A DNA stretch of 64,000 nucleotides, from positions 1,546,606 to 1,610,605 of the forward strand of contig MU271144.1 in assembly GCA_021432605.1 (NCBI GenBank). Direction: 5' to 3'. Position 1 is the stretch's first letter, and each line of letters begins with the position of its first letter. The DNA comes from Coniochaeta sp. PMI_546. Its lineage: Eukaryota > Ascomycota > Sordariomycetes > Coniochaetales > Coniochaetaceae. This document shows, one piece after another, positions 11,155 to 23,200 of the stretch. The position numbers were made by a program, and so were the translations under genes. The notes below the pieces were generated by a model. That model was not told the origin of the DNA. It made no database searches and was given only the letters and a program-made list of their open reading frames with translations.

Positions 11155-12309
11155 AATGTCCATCTAAGTCATTGAGTGACAGGGTTGAGCATTCCTACTC
11201 GGTCTGCATCGCTTGGATTGAACTACGTATCGGCATTGTGTAACCGGTCTCGGAAAGGATTTCGGAAATCGTTGAAAATGGGTGGGGACTACTGTCTGTG
11301 CCAGTGTCTGTGGCGTTAGCTAATGTTTTGCCTTAATTGAATCATCTTTCTGGCTGCTTGTCGTGGTCCTCGTGGTTTGTGATCGTGGCGCGTAGTAGTG
11401 GGACTTCGGCGAGACAATTGTGAGACTATTCGGGGGCTTGCGAATTCTCGCGCTGTGGAACCTTCGATGGCAGTAGCCTGAGGAGGAATGGGTGGCTAGA
11501 AATAGGACGGGGTCGAATTCCAGAAGGTGTGTCAGTCCGAGACTTTTCGCGACCTCTTTGCATTTGTACTCGTGGCACTCGTAGCCGACGGCGACTAACC
11601 CGCGTCAGCGAGGAGTGTTGATCCGGACATAGCCATTGCAGAGAAGAAAGTGCCTCCAGATCTCGCAGTCTGGGCTCTTGCCTTATCTGCTTGACATCAT
11701 GATCGTTGTCAAAGGTGTAAAAATGTGTCCAATTGCTAAGATAGCTAACTAGTAACTATTCTGCATCATGGTGAAGGGGAAGTTGACATCAGCGGCGTAT
11801 CGTATATATAATGAAGGGTGCCTTATCTCGAGCACAATGGCGATCTGGAGCACAAAGCATCCGCAGAAACGCAGAAGTGATCACGGTAGCTTGTCCGATT
11901 GGCCTGAAGCGCTGGCAGATAGGAGATATGTCCGTCCCACGGTAACTAAAGGTCCTGATGCATGCCTTATGTATGCGGACCCTTATCTTTGTCCCACACC
12001 AACACTTGCATGTGCTGTGTCCAGAGAAGCCGTCTTAGTGTAGAGACCACTACATGCATCTCAATGACATCTCTTTTGCGTCTGGAAAGCACTCGATGAA
12101 TGTTATGTTGGAAACGATCAATTCTTGCGTCCGTCTAGCCATGTCTGTAGGTGCGCCTATCCCGCCGCCCATCCCGGGCTCCCCAAGGTATCATATCCAT
12201 CCCAAACCAGGCACCAGGCGCTCGCAGGCTCAAACACCAATGGCACAATGTAAACACGACCGTCATAAAAGACAGAAATCAACGCTTTTGCCAAGAATAC
12301 CAGACCCCC
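11155..12309. other. Intergenic region between convergent genes
   Basis: About 1.15 kb of 3' flanking DNA between the GPI-protein gene and the nitrate transporter gene. I see no supported gene or repeat. Confidence 0.5.
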
Positions 12310-13960
12310 CTAGTGACCTCCAATCTGCCCCTTGGGCAGTGGCCTAATCCAACTCACACTCAGGTTCATCCCAATATGAACGACCCCAATAACCCAGAAC
12401 GCCTTCGCGTAGTCCGTCCCGCCGCCCATGAACCGGAAGATGACCGCGAACACCACACCGCCCAGGTTGCCTCCCGCGCCCGTGACGCCGGACAGGATTC
12501 CGTTGGCGAAGGGGTGCACGTGCGGCACCAGGGCGAAGTTGGCGCCGTTGCCGGCCTCGAGGAAGAAGGCCATGAGGGCGACGAGGCCGTACATGGTCGA
12601 CTCGTTGTGCGGGTTCAGCTGCCCGATGAGGATGAGCAGGGCGCCAGTCATGATGCCGCAGGTGGTGATCCAGCCCTTCTTGAGCCAGAGGTTGCGGCCT
12701 GCCAGGTTGTAGAGCAGGTCGGACACGACACCGCCCAGGGGCCGAGTGACAAAGTTGAGGAAGCCGAACATGGCGGCCCAGTTGGACGCTTTGGTCTGAC
12801 CTAGAGTAGGGAAATTCTTGAGGTAGAAGGACGAGAGGATGGCGTTGATGGCCAGCTCACCGCCGAAGGAGCAGAAGTAGGTCAGCACGTGGAAGGCCGT
12901 CTGCTGGCTGAAGATGACGGGCAGCGCCTCGCGGAACGAAGGCTTCTGGATCGTCTCTCCCTGGGCCGTCTCAATCATTTCCGTCCTGGACAGGGCGGCT
13001 TCGTGGTCGTAGGTCACGGGCTTTTTCTCGTCGCCATCCGACACGTGGCTCTCTGAGGGGGTGGCCTTGTCCGTGATGACACCTGGGACATCCACGACGC
13101 GATCGGCGGCAACGCCGTGTAGTTGGAGGTTCTCTTGCACGTGGAGGTGGCGCTCGCTCCACTTGCCCATTGGTGTGTCCGGGCAGAGGAGGAGGAGGGA
13201 GAGGCCGGTCGTGATGACCATGATCAATGGAACGATAAAGGTGAGTCGCCAGGACTGGCCCGGGGTGTGGCCCATGTGGACGAAGGAGTCGTACACGGCG
13301 GGCATGATGAAGTAGGTTATGCCGCCGCCGGCATTGCCGAAGCCGCCGGTCAGGGCGTTGGCGGTGCCGACAATGTTCTTGTCGAAGAATCCGGTCGACC
13401 AGACTTGGCAGGGGACGAAGGAGCCGCCAAGAATGCCGATGAAGAAGCGGCTGATGTAGAGACCGGTTGCGTTGTTGATCAGTGGTGCCAGGCCCAGAGG
13501 AAGAGCTCCGACGAGGAGAGTGCCGGCGAATACCCAGCGAGGACCGTATAAGTCACAGAGAGGTCCAGCAACGAAACGTATGAGGAGCCTGCAAGACACG
13601 GTAAGCATTGGACCGATGGTGATATAAGAAAGCGGTGTCCATACGTGGCACAAAGCGAGACAATGTTGGAATTGGCGACCTGGGCCGGGGTGAGATGCAG
13701 GTCCGCCTTGATGGTGACCGTCAACTGGGATCGTGTTAGTCAAGACTGAAAGCGTGACCTGCATAGAACACCCTGTAACTTACCAACGGTGGAAAAGTGT
13801 ACCATGCCCAGAATGCTATCATGAACCCGAACCAGGAGAAGAAGAACACCCGCCCATACATGTTGATGGGGTTCAGAGCCGGAATCGAGTGGGCTTTCCG
13901 GTTTACCGGGTTGACATCCGGCGCCTTGTAGAGGTCCGAGAATTTGATGTTGACACCCAT
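12310..13960 (-). CDS. nrtA: High-affinity nitrate transporter (NrtA/CrnA family, MFS), 511 aa
   Basis: Three exons on the minus strand: 13960-13784, 13724-13645 and 13588-12310. Introns begin GTAAGT and GTATGG and end CAG; the first has TTGACTAACAC before its acceptor. The start [20 protein letters not shown] is the family's usual N-terminus. The MFS fold carries Arg90 in [11 protein letters not shown] and a second Arg in [12 protein letters not shown], matching the two substrate-binding arginines of Aspergillus NrtA. The nitrate signatures are [13 protein letters not shown] (about 169-181) and [11 protein letters not shown] near the C-terminus. A long central cytoplasmic loop follows the sixth membrane segment, as in fungal members. 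It imports nitrate with protons at the plasma membrane. Length matches the family (about 507 aa). No nitrate or nitrite reductase gene lies in the window. Confidence 0.95.
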
Positions 13961-14912
13961 CTTGGCGGGAGTCAAGGCACAGAATGGAAGCTGAAGAAGA
14001 CGTTGCCCGGCAGTGAGACTGAAGACGGCCTCGATTACTTCTGAGAGACGATCTGTGCCGTTTGTCTGCTTTAGCTGAGGAGTAACGAGTCGTGTCTGGA
14101 GGTCCGGCCGGGAGGGATTTATACAGGACTCATATAAGAGACATCGACCTTTCAGACGATTAGCGACGACACTATTCACGTTGCAGCATCTCCGGATACA
14201 GTATCGAGAAGACGGCGCTAACCTCATGTAGAAATGTCGATACCTCCACGGAAATACCCTTATAGATACCTTCGCGTGGGGATTTAAGGAGGGTTGCTGC
14301 ACGTACCCTATGTTCGGAGACGCTTGAACCAAGATGTCTGCCACACACTTCGCTGTCAGCTGGGCCCGAGTGCCGCAAGCCCCCAGCCCTGCTATACCTT
14401 GGATTGCAGATCCTCAGATAAGGATGGTGATGCAGATGTGCAAGCGCCAGTCATCGATGCACAATGACAACTTCTCTCAGAGGCGTTCCACGACTGGAAG
14501 TGCCGAGCGATCTATCGAGTGTCGTCCTTACCCGTATCAACGAGATCGATGTTTGGATAGGTTGGCAGGTTGGTTATGATTTAGCCCAGCCTCTTGGCCC
14601 GCGGACCTGGTTGAGCGATGACAGGGTCGTTGGTCTTAACGACAGTACCGTCTTGAAGCTGACGGAGATATCGTGCTTTGGTGGCTGCGCTGGATGTCAG
14701 CATCCATCAGTACCAGACAGAGCATAGACGTCAAGAAGACGAAATAAAGCTGACGGCCCGGCTTACAGGCTACACACGTTGAGAACGCTGCCGTAGACGA
14801 AGGAGAGGCCCATCGCAGCGGTTCGTAAGTCACAGCAATCCCCTATCGCCGGCACTCCCTCCTTTGCGGTGCTGTGATAGGCTGTGTGGTCGAGGCGCTG
14901 GCCAGTGAGTGG

Positions 14913-15050
14913 TATCTTATCTCAAAGCCACGGGACTGGGGTGCAGGGCTGAGAAAGAAACCGGATCGGACCCACATCAGCTTCATGAAAGATAAGGAAC
15001 CGCTGCTTGAGTGGCTTTCGCAGCGAGACATGTCGATCTCCGCGGATAGA
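14913..15050. promoter_or_regulatory. Putative nitrate-response cluster: GATA sites plus one NirA-like site
   Basis: TATCTTATCT at 14913-14922 gives two tandem inverted GATA motifs. AGATAAG lies at 14990-14996. CTCCGCGG at 15038-15045 fits the NirA consensus CTCCGHGG and runs directly into GATAG. In Aspergillus, AreA (GATA) and NirA jointly activate nitrate genes. The cluster sits about 0.95 to 1.09 kb upstream of the nrtA start codon, which is far but workable for a fungal promoter. Function is inferred from motif and neighbour only. Confidence 0.45.
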
Positions 15051-15153
15051 TCTCAATTCAAGATTGGAAAGGCCCGAGATAGCTGTCGGTTGACGCAAGT
15101 GCATTGCTGAGTCTGGAGAAACCCGTACCCGGGTCTGGGCGAGCATTGTTCAT

Positions 15154-15171
15154 ACGTCTAGTTCTAGACGT
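15154..15171. repeat. Perfect inverted repeat, 8-base arms with 2-base spacer
   Basis: ACGTCTAG, then TT, then CTAGACGT. It could be a dimeric-factor site or a chance palindrome. It lies in the far upstream region of nrtA. Confidence 0.6.
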
Positions 15172-16264
15172 AGCGTAGACGTGTCTGTATACTAGTCTAC
15201 TTTACATGGAGAATGTCTTTGCATCATTGCCGCCGCCAAGCTCTGTGACAACCGATGGTGTTACAAACGAGTTTTCCGAGGCACTGACACTGGTCTGATA
15301 CTCGAATATCTCGGAGCACAACCCAGACTCCTGGTACCTCTGGCCTGAAAGAGTGGCCGACTTTTAGACATCTGTAACTGGCCGAGACTGGTGGCCGGAA
15401 TGAAGTCGTTGACAGCTGTAAAGATGGACAAGAGGCTCTTGCCAGATGGGAGAGACCCCCAAATGAGCAACCGAAATGTGTCAATGACCCCCCACAGCGA
15501 ACCATGCAGTCGGATTGTTGGGATGGGGATCTCAGATCCAGCATCTACATAGTACACATAGGACAAGCTTACACGTGGATTGTCTGCGAAGGCATTCGCC
15601 ACGGACGGTCTTTGCTCTAAGGGATATGGATGAGATATGTGTACAACTCCGAATCATTCTACGGTACTCACCTCGGTCAAACTGGGCATGGGAACATCGC
15701 GGCGTTTCCCGCCCGGTGCCCCAATGGCTGGAGACTAAGAGCACAGCTTCGACTTCGACACCCTCAATCACTTGTCACAGCACGTGTTGTGAAATCACTT
15801 TACAACCATTCTGGCTTCGTCTCGACCGGTTCATCAACACTGACAAGACAATTTTAATTCTTCATTCTTCTACCGTCGACGAAAGACTTCTTGGAGATGT
15901 TCTTCAAACATGCCACATTGTATAGTATTGGCACAAGTGGTACTTATTAAGCCAGATATTCTATCTAGAGGTACATGTACCCAAACAGCAAAGTCTTAAA
16001 GGCAGCATGAAACGCAGTCCGCCAGACTCAAGCACCTCACGGTCCTCAAAAACAAACTCCTTGGAAGCGGAATCCACGGCAGCCCGCCCTATTGAAATAG
16101 GTCTCGAGGACCCGGCGACTTTGGACGTTGCCAGGCGCACCCACAGTCCCAACTGACCTGGGCGGTTCATTCCAATGTGATGTAAAAATAGGAAGAATGG
16201 CGAGATCAAACAGTGAACTAAGCATAGTCAATATGGTAAGAGCCAGCATCCACGAATCCAGAAT

Positions 16265-17107
16265 CTAAGGGCCGACTACCGTTGATGTGGTGGTAGCCGT
16301 CTAAGAGGCAAAAGTCAGTAAGTCTTTTCATCGGGAGGAATAGAGTCGGAGGAAGGTGATGAGTGGGATGAAAGCTTACATTGGTCAGGGTTGTCGTCTG
16401 GGTGGTCACAGTGAGGTCCACCTCTGTCAAAGTGCTCGTTTCCGACACTACGTCAGTCTCTACAGTTGTCTCGGTGGTTGTGCTAGTGCTGCCAGTCGCG
16501 GTGCTGGCTTCCACGGTCACGGTTGTCGCGGCTATTCCCAAGCAGCGACAATACTCGTCGAGGGCAGAGGCCGGACGCCGGAGCAGATTTGCCTCGGTCA
16601 AGTCGAGGCAGTCCGTGGCCAGGTTGATGCAGTTGCTTGGGTACAATTGACACGTGGGGCCAGCGCCTCTCTTCCTGAATTCGTTGACGATCGACGTCGA
16701 TGTCGTCGTTGCGGTCTCGGTGGTGATCTCGGTGGACGTTGTAGGCGCGGTGGTTGTTCTAGGTACGTCAGAACATTTTGAATGCGACCAAGGAAAAACC
16801 GTCTCAAGCTGGTCACCTACATTGTTTCTGTCGACGTGGTCAGGGTCGTAGAGGTCTCGGACACTGTCACGGAGGATGTGTCCTGCGTCACGGTGCTGAG
16901 GTACGAGGTGACGGGGTCTAGCGCCAGATAGTTCTGGCAAAACGCCGTGGCTTGTGCGCTCAGTTGGTCGACGCACTGAACGGGAACGGGGACATTGTAG
17001 TTGAACCACTGGAGTGCCACCTGGGGGTCCTGGCACTCAGGAATAGCAGAGACCAGGTGGGACAGCAGTCCGACACCGAGAACGGTGATCGCCGAGCCTG
17101 TTCGCAT
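16265..17107 (-). CDS. Secreted Thr-rich protein with central Cys segment, 233 aa
   Basis: Three exons on the minus strand: 17107-16821, 16758-16380 and 16300-16265, with GTAGGT and GTAAGC donors and branch sites CTGAC and ACTGAC. The first in-frame ATG that opens a signal peptide is at 17107 (MRTGSAITVLGVGLLSHLVSA). An N-terminal Cys region follows (IPECQDPQ, VQCVDQLSAQATAFCQNYLAL), then Thr/Ser stretches. A second Cys-rich block (GPTCQLYPSNCINLATDCLDL, DEYCRCLGI) is followed by another Thr-rich stretch. The last exon adds only 12 codons including the stop and no GPI-type hydrophobic tail, so the protein may be released, or the 3' end may be spliced differently. Fungal surface or effector-like proteins have this make-up. 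I recognise no family. Confidence 0.68.
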
Positions 17108-18817
17108 CTTGACTGAGACGGAGTTGAGGGCGAGAGAGCAGATTTTGAGTTCAATACACGGGACAAGGAAAGAAGCCAAGAAATCGACACATACAGCCCG
17201 ACGAAGGGTGTGGTGCTCTATTTGTATTCATCCTGGCTGCTTCCTCTCTGGGTGCGACGGCACGTCGCAATGCATGTCTCATGTTTTCAGGGCTTTCTGC
17301 TCGGTTGGTAACATCGCAATAGATAGTACGGCCAGAGTCACTCTTGGAGTAACTCTTCAATATCAGGCATTCCAGCTATAGCCTTGCTTGATTAGGTTTG
17401 TATGGGGTTTTTACTGTTGATGCGATGATGTGCTGCGCGGAAGGGATCTCTGGAACGACTAGTCAGGCCCATACGTGGCGTTAGTGTTGGCCCAGCACTA
17501 TGGCGGTTAGCTTCTGGCCTGCAACATTCTTCATTCGGCATTCTCATACGAGAGATCCCGCCGCTCCCTTCAAGAGCTTCTCGATCACTCCAACAACATG
17601 GTGTCTCTCATCAAACACATTCCATCCGCAGGAGATTACGTAGATGGCTCATGTTGCCGACTGTTTCGTTGTTCGGGCCGTCCAGACCTGTGCCCTGGTC
17701 ATTCAGATAACTCGGCGCCTCCCTTTCTTAGTTATCCGAAGCTGTCAACATAGAAAACGCGTCCCGATTGTTGTTGAAATTTCCAAACGGGATCCGATGA
17801 TCGCCCTTTACGATAAGCGCTATGGATTGGGTGGTCTAAGGATTATCCCTTTCGAGGAGCTGGTAGTCGAGCGTGGAAGCCGATCTTCACAAGTTAAAAG
17901 ACGGGATAGACTCCTTCCAAACATATTGCCATGGATGGCGGGCAGGAACAGAAGATATATATCCCTTTGAGCTAACCTTGACCCAATAAGACGGCAGTCG
18001 CGGCAGTCGGAAGTCTCGTCTCCACCACCAAGCTAAGCCTATTAGCTAAGCCGGCCAGTCGGCCGCGCTCGGTCGGCTTCTGGCCCACCTTTCCCGGCGT
18101 ACCTGGCCGGCCTGAGCTCCACTTCGGAAGGCTACCGGAACAACCGACTCGACACACTCTCAACCGCCGTTCAGACACTGACTGATTGGCCAACAAAGCT
18201 GAGGTTATGTCATGGCGCATCTATTCTTCATATCCTGCAAGCCTTTCTGAACAAGGGCCCTAGTGAATTGAGCCGTGGATGGTTTTCGAGGTGTGCTGAT
18301 CACCGTCCCGGCCTCTGCACCATGGTCCAGCAGAAGAAAACGAAGGCTGTTGCCGAGTGGACCTAAACTTATATTCAGGTTTCATAAGGTTCCAGGTATC
18401 AGGGTTCTTCTCCTGCCTTTGTTCTTCTTCTAGTGCATAGCCATATCAGAATGCATCCGGTCTGCTGGCCAAGTGTTCCTTCAGCCAAGATAACGGGTGT
18501 CGGTGTGGATCCATCGAAACTTCAAACTTTACGGACGTCGGTACCTACACATCTAGGAATCCCAGCTGTCATACGAGCTAGACGGGAGTCTGTCTGCCGC
18601 ACGAGTGGCGGTGGAAACCGGCTGCGGCTATGACCTCCCTCGGGTGCCTTGATTCAAGGCAAAACCCGGTTTGGCCCTCTGATAAATCGTTTCGTACTTA
18701 TAAGACGAATGTCTAATTCTCTATTCTCGTCCCGAAATCCAATGCTACCCCTTTACAGCAAATCATACCATTCTATTGCATCTCCTGTTCCTCGACAGCA
18801 ATCGACCCAAGGAAAAA
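17108..18817. other. Intergenic region between divergent genes
   Basis: About 1.7 kb between the secreted Thr-rich protein gene (-) and the DUF1275 gene (+). A 108-codon plus-strand frame at 17644-17970 begins plausibly but has no recognisable features. No repeat family or RNA gene is visible. Confidence 0.45.
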
Positions 18818-19724
18818 ATGGCAGCGAGCACTGAGCTTCTACAAACACAAGAATCAGCGACACCTACGGTTCCCATCCCACTCAATCCAAGTGATAAGCC
18901 TTCAGCGGCACAACCAGATTCCACTTCCAGACTATGGCAACATCTCACAGCTGATGTGCGAGCTTCGTCCTTAGCCGAGGTGGAACTCCTTATTCTAACA
19001 TTCAGTACCGGCTTGCAAGGTGAGCAACAGAGAACTCCCGAATCGGATACTCCCCACGTAACTAACATAGCATGCTTGTAAAGATGCCATCTCATTCCCA
19101 GACTTCCACTGCTTCACCTCCAACCAAACAGGCAACACCGTGTTCCTCGCGCTCGCCCTCGTGATGCCCGAGGCCAGGGGCGAGATGTTTGTCACGTCCA
19201 ACATCGGCGTGGCACTAGGCTTCTTCCTTGCCGGCGGCTGGCTCACTGGCCAGCTGAGCAACATCATCGGCCCGCGGTGCAGACTATGGCTGATGATCTG
19301 TAACTTCATCCAGTCGTGCATGGTCTTCGCCGCCGCAGCGATACAGTATTCGCACGGGGTAGTGCTGGACTCAACCATGACACTTGTCGCTATAGGCCTC
19401 TTGGCATTTGCGGCCGGCAGCCAGGTCGTGCAGTCCCGCTCGCTGAGGATGACGGAGATCAGTACCGCTATGGCTACTGCTGCGTGGGTGGACCTGCTGA
19501 TTGATCCGCAGCTATTCGCTGTCAAGAACCGGCCGCGGAATCGTCGTGCCGCGTTCCTGGTGTCACTCTTTGTGGGCTCTATCGTCGGAGCTGTGATATA
19601 CAGGGCTGCAGGCTCTGCTACTGCGGTCGCGGTATCTGCTGCTGGCAAGCTCCTGGTGGCGGGCATGTATATGTTCAACCACTCTGACAAACCCAAGATC
19701 GAAACCGCGGAAGCAGCAGTATGA
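18818..19724 (+). CDS. DUF1275 (YoaK-type) membrane protein, 280 aa
   Basis: Exons 18818-19019 and 19084-19724 are joined by a 64-nt intron (GTGAGC donor, CTAAC branch, AAAG acceptor). The ATG at 18818 lies in AAAAAATGG and gives MAASTELLQTQES. The cytosolic N-terminus is followed by ADVRASSLAEVELLILTFSTGLQDAISFPDFHCFTSNQTGNTVFLAL, the conserved DUF1275 opening with its SNQTGN motif. Further hydrophobic segments include GVALGFFLAGGWLTGQL, LWLMICNFIQSCMVFAAAAI, TLVAIGLLAFAAGSQVVQSR, AAFLVSLFVGSIVGAVIYRAAG and AAGKLLVAGMYMF. The family is widespread in fungi and bacteria as a small membrane protein of undefined transport role. Length is ordinary for fungal members. Confidence 0.9.
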
Positions 19725-20291
19725 AAGATAGCTCTACACTGGTAAAGCTGGCGTTTGGACAGGTATCTGCAGCGCTGTGTGGTTTTTCAAGCATATATGA
19801 GGAGATTCCCGGATGCACATACTATAGGTTGGATTGACATCTACAGATTAGAATCTAGAACAGTTGACGACGACGGAACGAATAGACGACAATTATAAGT
19901 TGGAGAGAACAATATAAACTTCAGATGCATTTCCATAAACATTATTAACCGAATAATAATAATGAGGTCCTTGTTGAAGAACGAGAAGATTGGAGGATGC
20001 TGCGATCGTCATTAGAGGAAGCCATCGCTACGTGATATTCACGGTTAGACTAGTAAACAAAAAAGTTGGTGGACCATCCAGTGTCGGTGCCATCACGTGG
20101 CCTAGCGCTCAGGATCGCGAGGCGGAGCTTGGACCACGAGACAAGAACGCGTCTCGCGGGTTGCTCAACGTTCCCCACCTTGGTGAACTTCGTGTCTTTG
20201 CTCGGTTTCCAGCCATCAGAGGCTTCAGCTGCAGGAAATAATACCAGATGCACGTGTATTCTCGCCGGGACGTCGGTTCCATGTCGAATTC
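19725..20291. other. Intergenic region between tandem genes
   Basis: 567 bases holding the 3' flank of the DUF1275 gene (AT-rich, with short ATTA/AATAAT runs near 19925-19960) and the upstream region of the RecQ gene. I see no other feature. Confidence 0.5.
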
Positions 20292-23200
20292 ATGACACGC
20301 AACAATCTCAAAGACCACATTTCTTGGTTACTACGCAACACGACCAGCACGCAACCGGTTGGGCCAGCTCTACCTACTTCCATAGCCACGTTGGACGTTG
20401 CCCAGACAGCTGCACAAAACACTTCACGAGAACCCCGGAACAGCACAGATCAGCGCCCGGGGGTTCTGTCAAGGTCTACAGTCAACACCAGTCGGCCTCC
20501 ATCTCGAACTTCGACATCAACCGATGCTGCCCGCTCTCAGGAAGAGGACGAATCGACGAGAGCCGTGGGCATGGCGAAGTTGACGTCGAGCACGAAAGCG
20601 AGGAAGCCAGGCCTTGTTATAACCCAGGAGCAACAACGCCAGCAACAACAGCTGCTCACTCCGGCTTCGACATCCGGCGTAGGCAGGCTGGGGAAGGTGT
20701 ACCAGAACTCCTTCGTTCAGGATGGACCTGGGACGGCGACACGCCCTAAGAAGACATTGTCGTCCACTTCTTGCGAATCGAAGAAGCTTTCTGCACGAAG
20801 ATTAACACCGGAATTTGTGGACGATGAAGAAGAATACCATGTCTTCGACGACGACCTGGACGCCGAAGACTTAACCGGCATGGAACACCCTGCAAGCTCG
20901 GATGAGGCCATCGGAAATGATGTTACGCCTTGGAGGGAAGCCTATGCTTCACGGTCAGAACCTCCTTCAAAGCGAGGGAAGAAACGGAAAAGCACTGAAA
21001 TGAGCAAATCTCCGTCAAAACCCAGGGTACTGGAAACCCAGGAAGAGGCTGAGGACGACTTTCCTGATATATACGAACTCACATCGTCAGTGACATCGAC
21101 TAGGAAGCGCCCTGGTACACCAGCTACACCATATCTTCGTGTTGCTACAGTTGCGGCAGAGACGTCCATGGTCGAGGAACACAATATAACTCAGACAATC
21201 AGCACTACGGCCACCCGTGTCAGAAGGACCAATGCCGTGGAATCTGCAGCTAGCTGGAGGCAAGATGGAAGGCTAAGATCTCCTTCTGGGACGGCGTCAT
21301 CAATGACTTCCACGCCTACAGGGAAAGCATCAGCGCGGAAAGTAAGATCCCATTCGCCCCTGACTGGCCAGCCGCTCGGCGTTGGAAAACCAATAAGCTA
21401 CAGCAAATCTCCAATTGGGAGTGAAAGGGGGTTCAAATCGTCTCGGGAGAGTGAGATAATCATGGACTCCGAGGACGAGTTCCTGACACCCCCAACCCGC
21501 AAAGCTTCTTTTCCAACCGGCACCCCGATCAATGCTGTGGCAGACGGTGCAGCTGGCGAGCTTTCAATCGACCATATGGACCTCGATGTCGCGCCTGTGC
21601 TAGCCGTGGAAACCCCGTCTAAAGTAAGGCACTCGCCTGCAAAGACTCCGCAACAACCATTGGCACGCAGTCCCAAGGCGTGCAGCCCCTCTACGACGCC
21701 ATGCCAAGAAGAAGCCGGCACGTCGAACAAACCTCGCTCCCAGCAGCAGGAGAATTCTCAAGACTTAGAGACTGACCGGAACAAGAATGTTCTAAGTCTC
21801 TTTTTGGGGAACCAGTCGGTGGTGCAAAGGAAGCGTCGCCTGATCGAGAAACAACTACAGCAAAACAGCCAAGAATTCCACCAGGCCCTAAGTGAGGGTT
21901 GGTCCAAGGAGCGACGGGACAAAGTCAAGAAGGACCGAGAGCCCCTCATAATACAACAGAGGAGCCTGGACGATGTCATGACCGAGTTCCTAGGGCGCCA
22001 AACCCTGATCGCGGAGAAGGAGAGTCTGCTCCTGGCGCTTCGCCAAGCTTACGATGACGGTCTGGACACGGATGCGGACGAGCTGAAGGTTGACGAGATA
22101 CATGACAAGATTCAGGATAAGGAGAAAGCTCTTTTGAGAAGCCTGATCAGGGCTGGGGTGGAAGACCTCGACTTTCTGAAGGATCCAAATGACTCCACGG
22201 CAGTAGCCGATTCTCAGGCTCCTGTCGTTCTTTCGACGCAAGCACCCACAAACTTCAATCTCACATCTATGCCACGACAAAGTACCTTGATTCCTGAGAA
22301 TAACTCACAAGTTATCGTTCAAACTCAGGCTCAACGGACAGAACAGACACCGCGGAGAGCCGCTTGGCATAACCAACATGGTCATCAGAGACCAGCTTCA
22401 CCTGAGCCGTTTCCGCGGGATCTTGGATCTTCTACGACTGGAGCTCGTATTGGTAACGACTATGCATCTTTCGATGCGGATCCGTTCCTGCAGGAGGCTG
22501 AGGAGAGTATGTTCCTGGACGATGGGCCGCCCCCTTCCAGAGAAGCTCGTCCACAAGCGCACTTTGCTTCAAATCGCAGAAGCCCGTTCCAGGCATCACG
22601 CGCAGCAGGGCTTCATGACAACTTCAGCGATTTCAGCGACGACGAAGACTTGCTCGCAGCAGCTGACAGTTTCGAACAAAGTCGATCTTCAACAGAGCTT
22701 TCTGGCTCTGCCCGTCGCATACGTCCAGCTCTCCTAGAGACATCCGGCAATGCCCTTGTTGTTCCCAAGCAGCGAGCTGCATCGAAGAAAGTACCGAGTG
22801 CGCTTCCAAAGGCGAAGATACCTCCCGAGCTGATGCGGCATAAGTGGTCTGAGGATGTTCGCCGAGCATTAAAAGACCGGTTCAGGATGACGGGCTTCCG
22901 TCACAACCAACTGGAGGCCATCAACGCAACGTTGGCTGGCAGAGATGCTTTTGTCCTCATGCCGACGGGAGGAGGAAAATCTCTCTGCTACCAGCTCCCA
23001 GCGGTAGTCAACACTGGCGAGACCACCGGTGTTACGATCGTCATATCCCCTCTCCTGAGTCTGATGCAAGATCAAGTTGATCACCTGCAAGCTCTCAATA
23101 TCATAGCGAAGCAAATCAACGGATCGATGGAGAAAGAGGACCGGTGGCAAGTCATGAACATGCTAAGGGAGAGGAAGCCTGAGGACTACATCCAACTCCT

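Larger units (their letters stand above)
13961..16264. other. Upstream region of nrtA and intergenic DNA
   Basis: About 2.3 kb. The part nearest nrtA should be its leader and promoter. A cluster of GATA sites and one NirA-like site lies at 14913-15050, and an 18-base palindrome at 15154-15171. A minus-strand frame of 113 codons near 15261-15602 has a fairly protein-like start but no recognisable family, so it is not called. Confidence 0.5.

Noticed and set aside
12151-13551. Long plus-strand frames of 142 and 217 codons opposite the nitrate transporter
   Set aside because: They are antisense shadows of a high-GC coding exon with low-complexity products and no domain.
17644-17970. 108-codon plus-strand frame between the secreted protein and DUF1275 genes
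   Set aside because: Protein-like in part, but no family, no splice context and no conserved motif that I can name.
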